Of a stretch of DNA of 64,000 bases, positions 1-8,966 are shown piece after piece. Source of the DNA: Jonquetella anthropi DSM 22815 (GTDB taxonomy: Bacteria; Synergistota; Synergistia; Synergistales; Dethiosulfovibrionaceae); the NCBI RefSeq assembly GCF_000237805.1, contig NZ_CM001376.1:543010-607009 (forward strand). Reading direction: 5' to 3'. The translations under genes and the position numbers were made by a program. Below the pieces are notes generated by a model. That model had not been told where the DNA came from and did not search any database. It saw only the letters and a program-made list of their open reading frames with translations. Position 1 is the first letter of the stretch. Each line of letters opens with the position of its first letter.

Positions 1-1252
1 GTTCGGCCAAGGTGACGACGTCGCTTTCGATCGGCTTGCCTCCGGGCAGCCACCCGGCGTCGTTGATCAGCTTGACCGCTGGGCGGTAGCTGCCTTCCTC
101 ATCGTAGGTCACGAACGGAAGCGCTTTATGGGTGGAGCCGCGCTTTTCCAAACACATCCGCCGGGGCGCGTCAACGACGATGCAGTCGTCCGGCTTATCG
201 GCGCCTTTCGGGTAAATTAAAACCTTCGTGGGCGCGTAGCCTTGGGCGCGGACTCGGATGAACCAGCCCTTCTTGCCGTCCCGCTCGCCCGGCTCGGCCC
301 AGAGCTCTTTGACGAGTAGCTGATCCGGCGCGGACGGGAACGCGGTGCCGAACGAGACCAGAGTTTGGGTCGTCGCCAAGTCGTTCCGGTAGTCCGGGTC
401 GTCTTTGAGCAGAGAGTTGACGCAGGTGTCGAACGTCCGGCCGTTCGAGTGAATGTACTTGCCGTTCCCGAGGTACATGCCGGTGTGGCCCGGCCAGAAG
501 AGCAAATCGCCGGGCTTGAGGCCCATTTTGTCCAGATCCTGAAGGGTGAAGGTCCCATCCGGCTCCGCTTCGGGCGCGATACAGGCGATTGGGAAGCCCG
601 CCTCAGGCCGAGAGTTGCGGTAGATCACCAGACCGTTCAGGTCGTAAACGATCGCCGTCAGGCCGGAGCAGTCAATGCCGTCAGGCGACTTGCCGCCCCA
701 GCGGTACCCGGTGCCCATGTACGAGACGGCGTCTTTGACTAAGTTCGCCCGGGTCGCCGCTTCGTCAAACTCGCCCCACTGGCGGGGCTGACGCAGGGAC
801 GCCCACTTCATGAAACCTACTCGGCCGTCGGGCAGGGTGACCTGAGCCCATTCTTTTTCTTTGCTCTGCTCGGCCTTGACCCAAGACGCCCGGGGCAGAG
901 AAATCAGCGGCGGGTATGACGATGTGTCCGGTTGGGGCAGCACGTCGGCGCGGATGGACGCGACCCGGCGGTTCCGCTCTTTGGCCCACGCCGGTTCGTC
1001 TTCGGTGATCACGAGAGCTTCCGGCGAGAGAAAGGTTTCGTACCGCCCCTCGGTCTTCACATCGACCAGCCCGGCCTTATTCTTCTCGCTCAGGATCTGG
1101 ACGATTTGGCCGCACAGCAGCTCGTCGTCCCGCTCTGTGCCGTCATCGTTGGTGGTGGAAAGCAAGTCGGCTTTTACCACGCCCCAACTCGCGTACGCGG
1201 GCGCCGCCAGAAGCAGGCAGCAGGCCAGTGCTAAAAACTTTTTCACGGTCAT
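1..1252 (-). CDS. Exported NlpC/P60 endopeptidase with SH3-like N-terminus (3' end outside window)
   Basis: Likely a cell-wall or muropeptide endopeptidase of the gamma-D-glutamyl-diamino acid type. The frame opens with a signal peptide (MTVKKFLALACCLLLAAPAYA) and is open to the window edge, so the C-terminus is missing. Residues about 25-150 look like SH3-type modules. The papain-like NlpC/P60 core follows, with catalytic Cys195 in GIDCSGL and His256 in PGHTGMYLG. The start ATG overlaps the stop of the upstream epimerase as ATGA, implying translational coupling. In Bacillus, YkfB epimerase and YkfC endopeptidase are neighbours in the same way, which supports a role in murein peptide recycling. 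Exact substrate is inferred. Confidence 0.87.
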   Translation of the reverse strand, partial: MTVKKFLALACCLLLAAPAYASWGVVKADLLSTTNDDGTERDDELLCGQIVQILSEKNKAGLVDVKTEGRYETFLSPEALVITEDEPAWAKERNRRVASIRADVLPQPDTSSYPPLISLPRASWVKAEQSKEKEWAQVTLPDGRVGFMKWASLRQPRQWGEFDEAATRANLVKDAVSYMGTGYRWGGKSPDGIDCSGLTAIVYDLNGLVIYRNSRPEAGFPIACIAPEAEPDGTFTLQDLDKMGLKPGDLLFWPGHTGMYLGNGKYIHSNGRTFDTCVNSLLKDDPDYRNDLATTQTLVSFGTAFPSAPDQLLVKELWAEPGERDGKKGWFIRVRAQGYAPTKVLIYPKGADKPDDCIVVDAPRRMCLEKRGSTHKALPFVTYDEEGSYRPAVKLINDAGWLPGGKPIESDVVTLAE

Positions 1253-2388
1253 CCCTCCCTCACGATGAAGCGGCTGGCGTCAAAGTTCCCGACACCTGAA
1301 CCGCCCAAAAGCTGGAAATTGGTTACGCCGGCCAGCCCCAGGCCGGGGCCTTCCCACGCGCTGATCTTCGGGCCGTTGAACTCCGGCCCTCCGACCACGT
1401 CGTCTTTTACGACCAGAGCCGGGCCGTCCAAGTCGAGCCGGGTCGCCACGCCCCGGCACAGCGCCAGAGCGACGGCGACGGAGACGCTGATTTTCCCTTC
1501 CAGCATGCTCCCGAGCATCACTTCCCGGCCGTAAATTTCGGCCAAGGCGACGATCCGCTTGGCTTCCGCCAGCCCGCCGCACTTCATCAGCTTGATATTG
1601 GGCCACACGGGCGAGTCGTCCATCAGCCGGCGGGCCTGATCGGCCGTCCAGCAGCTTTCATCCGCCACGACAGGGACGGGGGACTGGCGCGCCACTTCGG
1701 CGAGACCTTTCAGGTCCCAAGCCGGGACGGGCTGTTCCACCAGCTCGATATCCAGGTCCTTTTCCTGCATCGCATCGAGCATCCGCAGGGCCTGACGGGC
1801 GTTCCACCCCTGGTTGGCGTCGATTCGCAACGTCACGTCTTTTCCCACCGCCTGACGGATAGCCGTCAGGCGCTGCAGGTCAACTTCGGGGTCAAGTCCG
1901 ACCTTCGTCTTCAGGGTGCGGAAGCCCCGTCCGATCGCGTCGAGGCTGTCTTTAGCCATCACGTCCGGCGCGTTGACGCTGATCGTGACGTTCGTTTCCA
2001 CCGAGCCGCCTGAGCCGCCCAGCGCCTTCCAGAGCGGGACGCCGAGGCCTTTCGCCCACAGGTCGTGAAGGGCACCGTCCACGGCCGCCTTCGCGGAGCT
2101 GTTGGCGACGATCGAATGGCTCAGGGCCCGAAGGTTTTCGGCCAGGTCGTCCGCGTCCCTGCCGATCAGCGCGGCGGCGATTTCCGCGTAGGCTCCTAAA
2201 ATCGCGCCTTCCGTGTGGCCTGTGACCTTTGCGGTCGGCGGCGCGCTTCCCAGACCCTGCCGGCCGTCGTTGGCCTCGATAATCACCGGGAAATCAACCA
2301 GCGTGCTGACCTGCCGAACCGACGTTTTGAACGGAACCCGCAGGGGGGCTTCAATTCGTCCCCAGTGAAGAGCGACAATGCGGGACAT
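1249..2388 (-). CDS. Dipeptide epimerase (L-Ala-D/L-Glu type), enolase superfamily
   Basis: Epimerises the second residue of dipeptides, classically L-Ala-D-Glu released from peptidoglycan, so that the product can be hydrolysed and fermented. The 379-residue protein has the muconate-lactonizing subgroup layout: capping domain, then a barrel with the KxK pair in LKTKVG, metal ligands in RIDANQGW, LVEQPV and VADES, the second catalytic lysine in IKLMKCGG, and the LDLDG DxD motif typical of dipeptide epimerases. It starts 1 base after the DUF819 stop and its own stop overlaps the NlpC/P60 start, so the three genes form one operon. Specificity within the dipeptide epimerases cannot be read from sequence alone. 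Confidence 0.9.
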   Translation of the reverse strand: MSRIVALHWGRIEAPLRVPFKTSVRQVSTLVDFPVIIEANDGRQGLGSAPPTAKVTGHTEGAILGAYAEIAAALIGRDADDLAENLRALSHSIVANSSAKAAVDGALHDLWAKGLGVPLWKALGGSGGSVETNVTISVNAPDVMAKDSLDAIGRGFRTLKTKVGLDPEVDLQRLTAIRQAVGKDVTLRIDANQGWNARQALRMLDAMQEKDLDIELVEQPVPAWDLKGLAEVARQSPVPVVADESCWTADQARRLMDDSPVWPNIKLMKCGGLAEAKRIVALAEIYGREVMLGSMLEGKISVSVAVALALCRGVATRLDLDGPALVVKDDVVGGPEFNGPKISAWEGPGLGLAGVTNFQLLGGSGVGNFDASRFIVREG

Positions 2389-2389
2389 G

Positions 2390-3586
2390 TTAAGCGCCTG
2401 CCATCATGGACAGGATTTTCGCGACGAAGAGTCCGCCGAAGGTCCCGCACACGTATCCCATGAGCGCCATCAGAACGCCGATCGGGACGAGGGCTTCCTT
2501 GTAGGCCGCGGCGACGATCGGCGCGGCGGCAACGGCTCCGATGTTGGCCAGAGAGGCGGTGGCGCAGGTGAACAGGTCGAGCTTGAAGATCTTGGCCAAC
2601 AGGGCCATCAGCAGGGCGTGAATGCCCAGAATAACCGCGCCGGCCAGCAGGTAGTACGGGGCGTCGGTCAGTTCCTTGAACGAGGCTCTCGACGCGATAA
2701 GGCAGATCATTAAGTACAGCAGCGTCATGGAGACCGGCGACGAGCCGGGAATTTCTCCCAGAGCGGTGGTGGCGCAGATCAGCCCGAAAATCGTGGCGAT
2801 GACGATGGTCAGAGTTGAGACCGAGAGGAAGTCGCTCTTGCCGAAGACGTTGATCAGAGCGGGAGAGGCGTAGGAGGCCAGCCACTGGGACAGGGCCGAG
2901 GCAAGAAGTCCGGCGCCGAACAGCAGGCACAGGTCGCTCACTTCAATGGAAGTGCGTTTCTTCTGCTCGCCGCCGCTCAGCTGAGAGCCGAGGGCGTCGA
3001 TAACCGAAGTGTCGCTCTTGGTCCACTTGTTGAACTTGCCGGCAAACGGGACGGTCGCCAGGAGCAGGATGACCCAGATGGAGTAGTTGACGTTATCGAC
3101 CAGCAGCGTGTAGCCCATCGACGAGTCTGAAATGCCCAGAGCTCCTTGGACTGCCACCATGTTGGCCGTCCCGCCGATCCAGCTTCCTGCTAGGGCGCCC
3201 CAAGTCTTCCAGCTCTCCGGGCCGAAGCCGCCTTTCATCATCGCGAACATGACGATGAAGCCGATCATGATGGTGATCGTGGCGGAGAAGAAGCCGAGGA
3301 GCATCCGCGGCCCCAGCTTGATGATCTTTCGGATATCGCACCGCAGGAGCATGACGAAGATCATCGCGGGGATAATGTGGCCTTTGACGGTCTTGTAGGT
3401 CTCTTTGATCTCCGGCGTGTTCTGCCACAGGTCGAAAGTGGCGAAAATCATGCAGAGCAGGTACAGCAGGACCGGCGTGGGGACGTACTTGAAAAACAGC
3501 GTGTCCTTGTACTTACGTTCCAGCGTGGACACGACTCCGGCGAAGCACGTTAAAAACGCGAGATAAGCAAAACCTGATGTCAACAT
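2390..3586 (-). CDS. DUF819 family integral membrane protein
   Basis: Protein of 398 residues with roughly ten hydrophobic segments, matching the DUF819 (YjcL-like) family of putative transporters. The chosen ATG at 3586 gives MLTSGFAYLAF and is preceded by AAGGAGG eight bases upstream. The longer open frame to 3703 runs through a terminator hairpin and is rejected. Function of the family is not established. Its placement directly ahead of a dipeptide epimerase and an NlpC/P60 peptidase suggests movement of a murein-derived peptide or amino acid, but this is inference from context only. Confidence 0.85.
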   Translation of the reverse strand: MLTSGFAYLAFLTCFAGVVSTLERKYKDTLFFKYVPTPVLLYLLCMIFATFDLWQNTPEIKETYKTVKGHIIPAMIFVMLLRCDIRKIIKLGPRMLLGFFSATITIMIGFIVMFAMMKGGFGPESWKTWGALAGSWIGGTANMVAVQGALGISDSSMGYTLLVDNVNYSIWVILLLATVPFAGKFNKWTKSDTSVIDALGSQLSGGEQKKRTSIEVSDLCLLFGAGLLASALSQWLASYASPALINVFGKSDFLSVSTLTIVIATIFGLICATTALGEIPGSSPVSMTLLYLMICLIASRASFKELTDAPYYLLAGAVILGIHALLMALLAKIFKLDLFTCATASLANIGAVAAAPIVAAAYKEALVPIGVLMALMGYVCGTFGGLFVAKILSMMAGA

Positions 3587-3665
3587 AGCGTCTCCTCCTT
3601 GTGATATAAGCGTTGCTTCGTGCTGTAAAACTGCTGAACCCTCCTGATGGGAAGGGAAAAGCCCT

Positions 3666-3714
3666 ACAAAAACAGCGGACACACAGACCCTCGACAGGGC
3701 CATGGTGTCCGCTG
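3666..3714 (-). terminator. Terminator downstream of the DUF3870 gene
   Basis: A perfect 10-bp inverted repeat (3673-3682 with 3705-3714, arm CAGCGGACAC) encloses a 22-base loop with its own small CCCT/AGGG hairpin. On the minus strand it is followed by GTTTTTG. It lies between the DUF3870 stop and the DUF819 start, so it may separate the two units or attenuate DUF819. Confidence 0.65.
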
Positions 3715-3776
3715 GATCTTCTCCTCACAGCTGACCGCTCGACGCGGGCAGGCTGACAGACAAGGCAGCGATTGTT

Positions 3777-4115
3777 TTATTCGGTGATGATCAGGCCCTG
3801 GCGCCAAGCCCGGTATTTTTTCACCGCGTCCCGGTAGGCAACGCACATGGCTTTCTGTGACGAGCCGAGGTAACAGCAGCTGATCAGCTGGATGAGGCTC
3901 TCATCGACGTCCGCCAAGCTTCTGCCGGACAGAAGATCCCTCACGAACCGGCGGGTCAGGTCAAGCGTCATGGACGCCTCCGCGTCAAGAATCGTCCCCG
4001 TCTCGCTGTCCACGATAAAAGTGATGAAGAACGACGAGTACAGATGGGTGATCGGATTGCCCTCTTTGACCCTCGCGTTGCCGATGACGCAGAGTTTCTC
4101 CGGAGTTGGGTTCAC
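3777..4115 (-). CDS. DUF3870 domain protein
   Basis: Small soluble protein of 112 residues beginning at a GTG with AGGAGG seven bases upstream. The sequence (N-terminal KLCVIGNARVKEGN, central DAEASMTLDLTRRFVRDLL, Cys-Cys in LISCCYLGSSQKAM) matches the DUF3870 family as I remember it. The family has no established function and often lies near amidase or amino-acid utilisation genes. It has its own promoter inside the 3' end of cca and is followed by a terminator, so it may be transcribed alone or read through into the muropeptide cluster. Confidence 0.72.
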   Translation of the reverse strand: MNPTPEKLCVIGNARVKEGNPITHLYSSFFITFIVDSETGTILDAEASMTLDLTRRFVRDLLSGRSLADVDESLIQLISCCYLGSSQKAMCVAYRDAVKKYRAWRQGLIITE

Positions 4116-4137
4116 AGCGCGCCTCCTGATTGCCTTG

Positions 4138-4166
4138 ATTATACTGATGAATTCCCTTGACTGCAA
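4138..4166 (-). promoter_or_regulatory. Promoter of the DUF3870 gene
   Basis: TTGCAG, 17-base spacer, perfect TATAAT on the minus strand. The -10 box overlaps the stop codon of cca, so the promoter is embedded in the end of the upstream gene. Confidence 0.6.
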
Positions 4167-5446
4167 CTTGTTGATGAAGAAGTGCCGCTTTGAATTGCTG
4201 AAGTTCGCTCCAACATCAGGACGGCCCGGCGAAGCAGGGCAGGCCGTTCGTTGGGCAGCCGTCCGGCGAAGACCTCGTCCAGCAGGGTGGAGAGGATTTC
4301 CCCGATCAGAGGTCCGGGAAGGCACCCTAAGTCGATGAGGTCGCTTCCCTTCACCGCCAGCTGGGAAACGTCCAACGGGAGATTGCATTCCAGAACTGCG
4401 CTCAGAATCCGACTGGTCCCCTCGCCCTCCTGTTGGGAGAGAATAGGCAGGACGAGCCCAAGCCAATCGAGGGCGGTTTCCCTTCCCACAGCCTTGAGCA
4501 GGGCTCTGGCCTCGTCGGGGGTTTTCAGCGCGATGGCGGGATACTTGAGCAGGCTTTGAACGGCCCGGCGGGTGTTTCGATCGGTTTGGAGCCGGTCTTC
4601 TAAGACGCTTTTTGCCAGAAAAGCCGCCTCCTGTTGGTCCGGAGCGACGGCAGAAAAGAGCGCGGCCAGACGGAGGGGCAGGTCCTGAGGCACCGCGTCA
4701 AGCCAGCGGGCCGCGTCAGTCGCCGCTTGAAACGACAGCGGGGAGTTGTCGCAGAGGAACGCCAGCTCGGGGATGACCGCGGCGAACACCGGCAGGTGGG
4801 AGGCGAACAGCCTTCCCGGCCGGACGCCCTGAAAGAACAGCGAAAGCTCGTGCCATACCCGGGGAACCGAAACGTTTTCGAGGCTTGAGGTGAATCGGTT
4901 CAGCGCCTCATCGGCCCTCGGGTCGATCGAAAAGTTCAGCTGAGAGGCGAAGCGCAGCGCCCGCAAAATTCGCAGCCCGTCCTCGGCGAAACGCTCGTCC
5001 GGGTTGCCGACGCAGCGGATCCTGCGGCGCTGAAGGTCTTCCCTGCCGCCGACCGGGTCAATCAGCCCGTGTTCCGGGTTCCATGCCATGGCGTTGACCG
5101 TGAAGTCCCGGCGACGAAGGTCCTCGGTGACGTTCGTCAGGAAACTGACGCTGTTCGGGTGGCGTTTGTCGGCGTACGCGCCCTCGGATCGAAACGTGGT
5201 GACCTCGATAGGCAGGCCGTCGGACATGACCGTCACGGAGCCGTGCTTGACGCCGGTTTCCAAGGTGTACTTCGCGCCGAACAGCGCAGTGACGTCCTTC
5301 GGTTTGGCGTCGGTGGCTAGGTCGATATCGCCGGGCTTACGGCCCATCAGAGTGTCGCGCAGGTATCCGCCGACCAGAAAAACCGAGAAGCCGTTTCTTT
5401 CCAGCGCGTCCATCACCTTGCGGGCGCTTGAGGGAAGGGAGATCAT
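4139..5446 (-). CDS. cca: CCA tRNA nucleotidyltransferase / poly(A) polymerase family
   Basis: Adds or repairs the 3'-CCA of tRNAs. The 435-residue class II enzyme shows the head motif GGYLRDTLMGRKPGDIDLAT with the DxD metal pair, the RRDFTVNAMAW motif, the DPVGGREDL turn and the EDGLRILRALRF motif in order within the first 170 residues. An alpha-helical body follows. The last 20 residues are Ser/Thr-rich (SGTSSSTSCSQ) and unlike the rest, possibly a non-conserved tail. Both tRNAs in this window encode CCA, so here the enzyme is probably mainly for repair. Start overlaps the preceding glycosylase stop as ATGA. Confidence 0.9.
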   Translation of the reverse strand: MISLPSSARKVMDALERNGFSVFLVGGYLRDTLMGRKPGDIDLATDAKPKDVTALFGAKYTLETGVKHGSVTVMSDGLPIEVTTFRSEGAYADKRHPNSVSFLTNVTEDLRRRDFTVNAMAWNPEHGLIDPVGGREDLQRRRIRCVGNPDERFAEDGLRILRALRFASQLNFSIDPRADEALNRFTSSLENVSVPRVWHELSLFFQGVRPGRLFASHLPVFAAVIPELAFLCDNSPLSFQAATDAARWLDAVPQDLPLRLAALFSAVAPDQQEAAFLAKSVLEDRLQTDRNTRRAVQSLLKYPAIALKTPDEARALLKAVGRETALDWLGLVLPILSQQEGEGTSRILSAVLECNLPLDVSQLAVKGSDLIDLGCLPGPLIGEILSTLLDEVFAGRLPNERPALLRRAVLMLERTSAIQSGTSSSTSCSQGNSSV

Positions 5447-5931
5447 GCGGGGAATGCCTCGCTTTCTTTGTCGTCTTCTTTGTCGTCGCTGTCAGCGGTT
5501 TGAAGAGCGTCGGCCAGAGGCCGGTAGGCCTCAAGCAGCCGGGGAAAGGTCCACGCCGCGTTGGCTGGGCTCGTCGACGGCAAACTTTCTGCCGGCCGTC
5601 CGGAAATCGGCTCGATGAACTGGCGGTACAGCCGCGCGGCAGCCGCTCCGGTGGTGAAGATCTTTCGAATCGGCGCGCCGCTCAGCAGCGGGGACAGGTC
5701 ATTGGCCCGCACGTCCTCAATCGTGCTGTCGCTCGCGCCGATGATCGTGCAGGAGCCAACGACATCCCAGAGGGCAAGGCCGACGGACAGGCACAGGGCC
5801 TTTCTTCCAGCCGTATCGGGCGGCGTCGGACAGCCGAGAAGCCGGCACAGGAGGGGCCAAAACCTGTTGCGCGGGTGGGCGTAGTAGAACCCGGCTTCCC
5901 GCGACTTCGGCGACGGGAACGAGCCGAGCAC
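5443..5931 (-). CDS. Uracil-DNA glycosylase superfamily, probable DNA-deoxyinosine glycosylase (5' end unresolved)
   Basis: Base-excision repair glycosylase. LGSFPSPKSRE and GFYYAHPRNRFWPLL resemble the active-site and Asn motifs of the hypoxanthine/uracil DNA glycosylase branch, and LPSTSPANA is the C-terminal motif. Coordinates begin at the first in-frame GTG, but homology clearly continues upstream (VHPLAPVWDERSRVLV) to about 5985, and the frame stays open to a TGA near 6080 with no ATG, GTG or TTG and no Shine-Dalgarno. CTG codons at 5979 or 5967 are possible starts. A run of seven A at about 6000 could instead mark a frameshift. A TATACT box on the minus strand lies at 6111-6116. Stop overlaps the cca start. 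Confidence 0.75.
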   Translation of the reverse strand: MLGSFPSPKSREAGFYYAHPRNRFWPLLCRLLGCPTPPDTAGRKALCLSVGLALWDVVGSCTIIGASDSTIEDVRANDLSPLLSGAPIRKIFTTGAAAARLYRQFIEPISGRPAESLPSTSPANAAWTFPRLLEAYRPLADALQTADSDDKEDDKESEAFPA

Positions 5932-6185
5932 GAGGACGCGGCTTCTCTCGTCCCAGACCGGCGCCAGAGGGTGAACCAGCCGGACTGGCGTTTGGGTCTT
6001 TTTTTCGTCGGTGGGCCGATGGTTTTGCTGGGACGTGGCAGTTCGCCTCGCTTCACGCCGAAACTGTCAGGAAGAGGTATGAAACGCGATTCGGCGAAAT
6101 TTTCACTTCGAGTATAGCACGGCAGTCCCCGTCGCTTGGCCAAAAAATTTCCCGCTTTTCTGAGCCGTTCGAGGGGGACGATTCC

Positions 6186-6194
6186 TGCTACAAT
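6186..6194 (+). promoter_or_regulatory. Extended -10 promoter element of nrdJ
   Basis: TGC-TACAAT (TG-N-TACAAT) about 45 bases ahead of the nrdJ start. No convincing -35 box, as expected for an extended -10 promoter. Confidence 0.45.
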
Positions 6195-6240
6195 GAGTCA
6201 GTATTCGAAACACACTTACGTTCAGAATGGAGAGAAGCAG

Positions 6241-8838
6241 ATGCACGTTTTCCTGAAGAATCGATTTCGTTCCGACATCGACGTCGGACTGTTGGAAAAT
6301 CCCCTGTCACCCCGCGGGTCGGAGAACGCCCGTTGGCTTTTGGCTCAGCGCTACTGCCTTGACCGGTGGGACGACGAACTGAAAGCCTGCCGGCCCGAGC
6401 GCGGCATCGAGGAAGTCGCCCGCCGAGTGTCCCGTGTGCTGGCCGCCTCTGAGACTGCTTACGCGCCCGAGTCTGAGATCGGCTGGATACGGACGCTGGA
6501 GAAGAATCTGTTCTCCGACATCTTGAACTTTCAGTTCCTGTTCAACTCGCCGTGCCTTTACGGGTGCGGCGCGGGCCTCACGGTCCAGCCCCAGTGGAGC
6601 CGAATCATCTACTGTTCACCTGACGAGCTCTCTTGGGAGGACTACCGCCGGTTGGCCGAGGGGAGGACCGCGAACCAGCAGCTTTTCGCCTGCTTCGTGG
6701 TGAGCGTGCCGGACAGCATCGAAGGCATATTCGACGCGGTGAAGGACGCGGCCATCATCAGCAAGTACGGCGGCGGCGTGGGGGCGAACTTCGGCCATCT
6801 GCGGGAGTCGGGCGCCCCGATCAAGGGCGGCACGGGCGGCAAAGCGTCCGGGCCAGTCTCGTTCATGGAGACGTGGAACACCATGGGCAGCGTGGTCGTC
6901 CAAGGAGGACGCCGGCGGGCTGCCCTGATGGGCATGTTGCCGGACAATCACCCGGATATCGAACGGTTCATGGACGCCAAGACCGAGGACGGCCGGCTAC
7001 CGTACTTCAACATCTCCGTCTGCGTGTCCGACCGGCTGGTGAACGCTGCCAGAGAAGGGGGAGACTTCCCGCTGGTCTCGCGTGTGGACGGCAAGACCGC
7101 CGCGACCGTTCCGGCCGCTCAGCTCTGGGACAAGCTGTGCTCAAACGCTTGGCGCCGCGGGGATCCGGGGGTGTTCTTCATCGACCGGGCCGGGGCGGAC
7201 AACCTGCTGCGCGAGGACCCGGAGTTCGTCATCGAATCAACCAACCCGTGCGGCGAGCAGCCGCTCCCCAACTACACCAGCTGTAACTTAGGGTCCATCA
7301 ACCTGTCGGCGTTCGTCGCGCCCGACGGGTCGGGACAGCTGGCATTCGACGAGGCCCGGTTCGTCGATCAGGTCTACCGTTCCATGGTCTATCTTGATCT
7401 GGTCATCGACTCGTGCTCGTACCCGCTGGAGCGTATCGGCCGGAGAACCCGCCAGATACGGCCCGTCGGGCTGGGTTTGATGGGACTGGCCGACGCTGCC
7501 ATCGCGTCCGGGCTGGTGTACGGCTCACCCGAATTTTCCGGGTTCTGCGACCGGCTGGCGTCGGTCATGGCAGTCTGCGCGCTTTTGGCCACAGTCGATT
7601 CGGTCGACCATCTGGGCAAGGAGCCGTTCGCGGCTTCTTCGGCGGTCGTCAAGCTGTTCGCCCCGCTTCGGGACGAGCTGGGCGGCGATCTGTTTATGTC
7701 CCAGACGATGGAGACGCTGGACGAAGAGGGCTTCCTCCGGGTCGTCGGCCGCATGAAGGAATTGGGGCTGCCGTATACGCTGTGCAACACGCTGCAGGCT
7801 GCGCCGGGCGTTTTAAAACGGCTGGAAGGCGGCTCGCCGGAAGAGCTTCGGCGGCTTCTGGGCGCCGTCCTCGGCGGGCGCATGAGAAACAGCCGTCGGC
7901 TCAGCATCGCCCCGACCGGGTCGATCTCCATGCTGCTAGACGCCTCGGCGGGAATTGAGCCGAACTTCGCCTGGAGCTGGAACCGCAAGGTCATGAAGTC
8001 GGACGGCAACGGGTACGAGACTCGGCAGTACTTCCACCGGCTGGTGACTGACGAGGGCAAGCGTCAGCTGTCGGCAGGCGGCAAGCTGGAAGATCCCCGG
8101 TTCGTGACGGCCTACGACCTGTCGCCGGAAGGACACGTGGAAGTGACCGGGATTTTCGCCCGGTACGTCGACTCGGGCATCAGCAAGACGGTGAACCTGC
8201 CGTCGAGCGCCACAGTGGACGACGTCAAGGCCGTGTACGAGCGGTGCTACGACTTGGGCTGCAAGGGCATTACCATTTATCGGGACGGATCGCGAAGCGA
8301 GCAGCCTATCGAGGTCTCGAAACCGGCCGAGAAGGCCGCTCCCGCGCCGGACGGCCAGACGCCGGTTGTCAAAACGGCTCACACCGGCCGGGTCAAGCAG
8401 CGGAGTACGCCGATCGTGATGGGCAAGACGATTAAAGACGTGACGCCGTGGGGAAGCCTGTTCGTCACCCTCAACTACGATGGCTCGGAGCCGTTCGAGG
8501 TGTTCGCCTCCCTCGGCAAGAGCGGTTCAGAACTCAAGTCCATGACGGAAGCTCTCTCTCGAGTCATCTCCATTGGCCTGCGAAGCGGCGGTCACTTGGA
8601 AGACTTCATCTCCACCCTCAGGGGGCTGTCGGGCAAGGAGTACTGGACGTTCGACTGCGACGACAGCTTAGTGGTGCGGTCCATTCCCGACGCGCTGGCG
8701 ATCCTGTTGGGCAAGCTCATTGAGCAGGACGAGCGGCCCGCTGAGGGAACTCACACCTGCCCGGAGTGCGGCGCGCCGATGGAATTGGTCGGCGGCTGCG
8801 CGTACTGCTTCAGCTGCGGCTACAGCCCGTGCAAATAG
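6241..8838 (+). CDS. nrdJ: Adenosylcobalamin-dependent class II ribonucleotide reductase
   Basis: Reduces ribonucleotides to deoxyribonucleotides using adenosylcobalamin and needs no oxygen or small subunit. The 865-residue protein shows SKYGGGVGANFGHLR, GGRRRAALMGML, STNPCGEQPLPNYTSCNLGSIN and the SIAPTGSISML loop of large reductase subunits. The C-terminus ends in a Cys-rich zinc-ribbon-like tail (CPECGAPMELVGGCAYCFSCGY), typical of NrdJ and likely involved in re-reduction. The ATG at 6241 was chosen because GGAGAG lies seven bases upstream. The 35-residue extension in the longer frame overlaps the promoter. A monocistronic unit; supports an anaerobic, cobalamin-using organism. Confidence 0.95.
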   Translation: MHVFLKNRFRSDIDVGLLENPLSPRGSENARWLLAQRYCLDRWDDELKACRPERGIEEVARRVSRVLAASETAYAPESEIGWIRTLEKNLFSDILNFQFLFNSPCLYGCGAGLTVQPQWSRIIYCSPDELSWEDYRRLAEGRTANQQLFACFVVSVPDSIEGIFDAVKDAAIISKYGGGVGANFGHLRESGAPIKGGTGGKASGPVSFMETWNTMGSVVVQGGRRRAALMGMLPDNHPDIERFMDAKTEDGRLPYFNISVCVSDRLVNAAREGGDFPLVSRVDGKTAATVPAAQLWDKLCSNAWRRGDPGVFFIDRAGADNLLREDPEFVIESTNPCGEQPLPNYTSCNLGSINLSAFVAPDGSGQLAFDEARFVDQVYRSMVYLDLVIDSCSYPLERIGRRTRQIRPVGLGLMGLADAAIASGLVYGSPEFSGFCDRLASVMAVCALLATVDSVDHLGKEPFAASSAVVKLFAPLRDELGGDLFMSQTMETLDEEGFLRVVGRMKELGLPYTLCNTLQAAPGVLKRLEGGSPEELRRLLGAVLGGRMRNSRRLSIAPTGSISMLLDASAGIEPNFAWSWNRKVMKSDGNGYETRQYFHRLVTDEGKRQLSAGGKLEDPRFVTAYDLSPEGHVEVTGIFARYVDSGISKTVNLPSSATVDDVKAVYERCYDLGCKGITIYRDGSRSEQPIEVSKPAEKAAPAPDGQTPVVKTAHTGRVKQRSTPIVMGKTIKDVTPWGSLFVTLNYDGSEPFEVFASLGKSGSELKSMTEALSRVISIGLRSGGHLEDFISTLRGLSGKEYWTFDCDDSLVVRSIPDALAILLGKLIEQDERPAEGTHTCPECGAPMELVGGCAYCFSCGYSPCK

Positions 8839-8931
8839 CGATGGCGAACTGAGTAAAGGCCGACAGAAAACTTTAATGATTTTCGATTCGTCAAAACGTG
8901 ACGAGTTCCAAACCTGTTAAGAGTGCTAACA

Positions 8932-8937
8932 TATAAT
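8932..8937 (+). promoter_or_regulatory. -10 box upstream of the HMA gene
   Basis: Perfect TATAAT in an AT-rich stretch, 30 bases before the HMA start. The -35 region is not recognisable. Confidence 0.45.
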
Positions 8938-8966
8938 AAACACAGGAAAAGAGAGGAGAGCTCGAC

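Noticed and set aside
3673-3714. Complex hairpin before DUF819 considered as a riboswitch
   Set aside because: The outer stem followed by a T-run is adequately explained as a terminator; no known aptamer pattern is visible.
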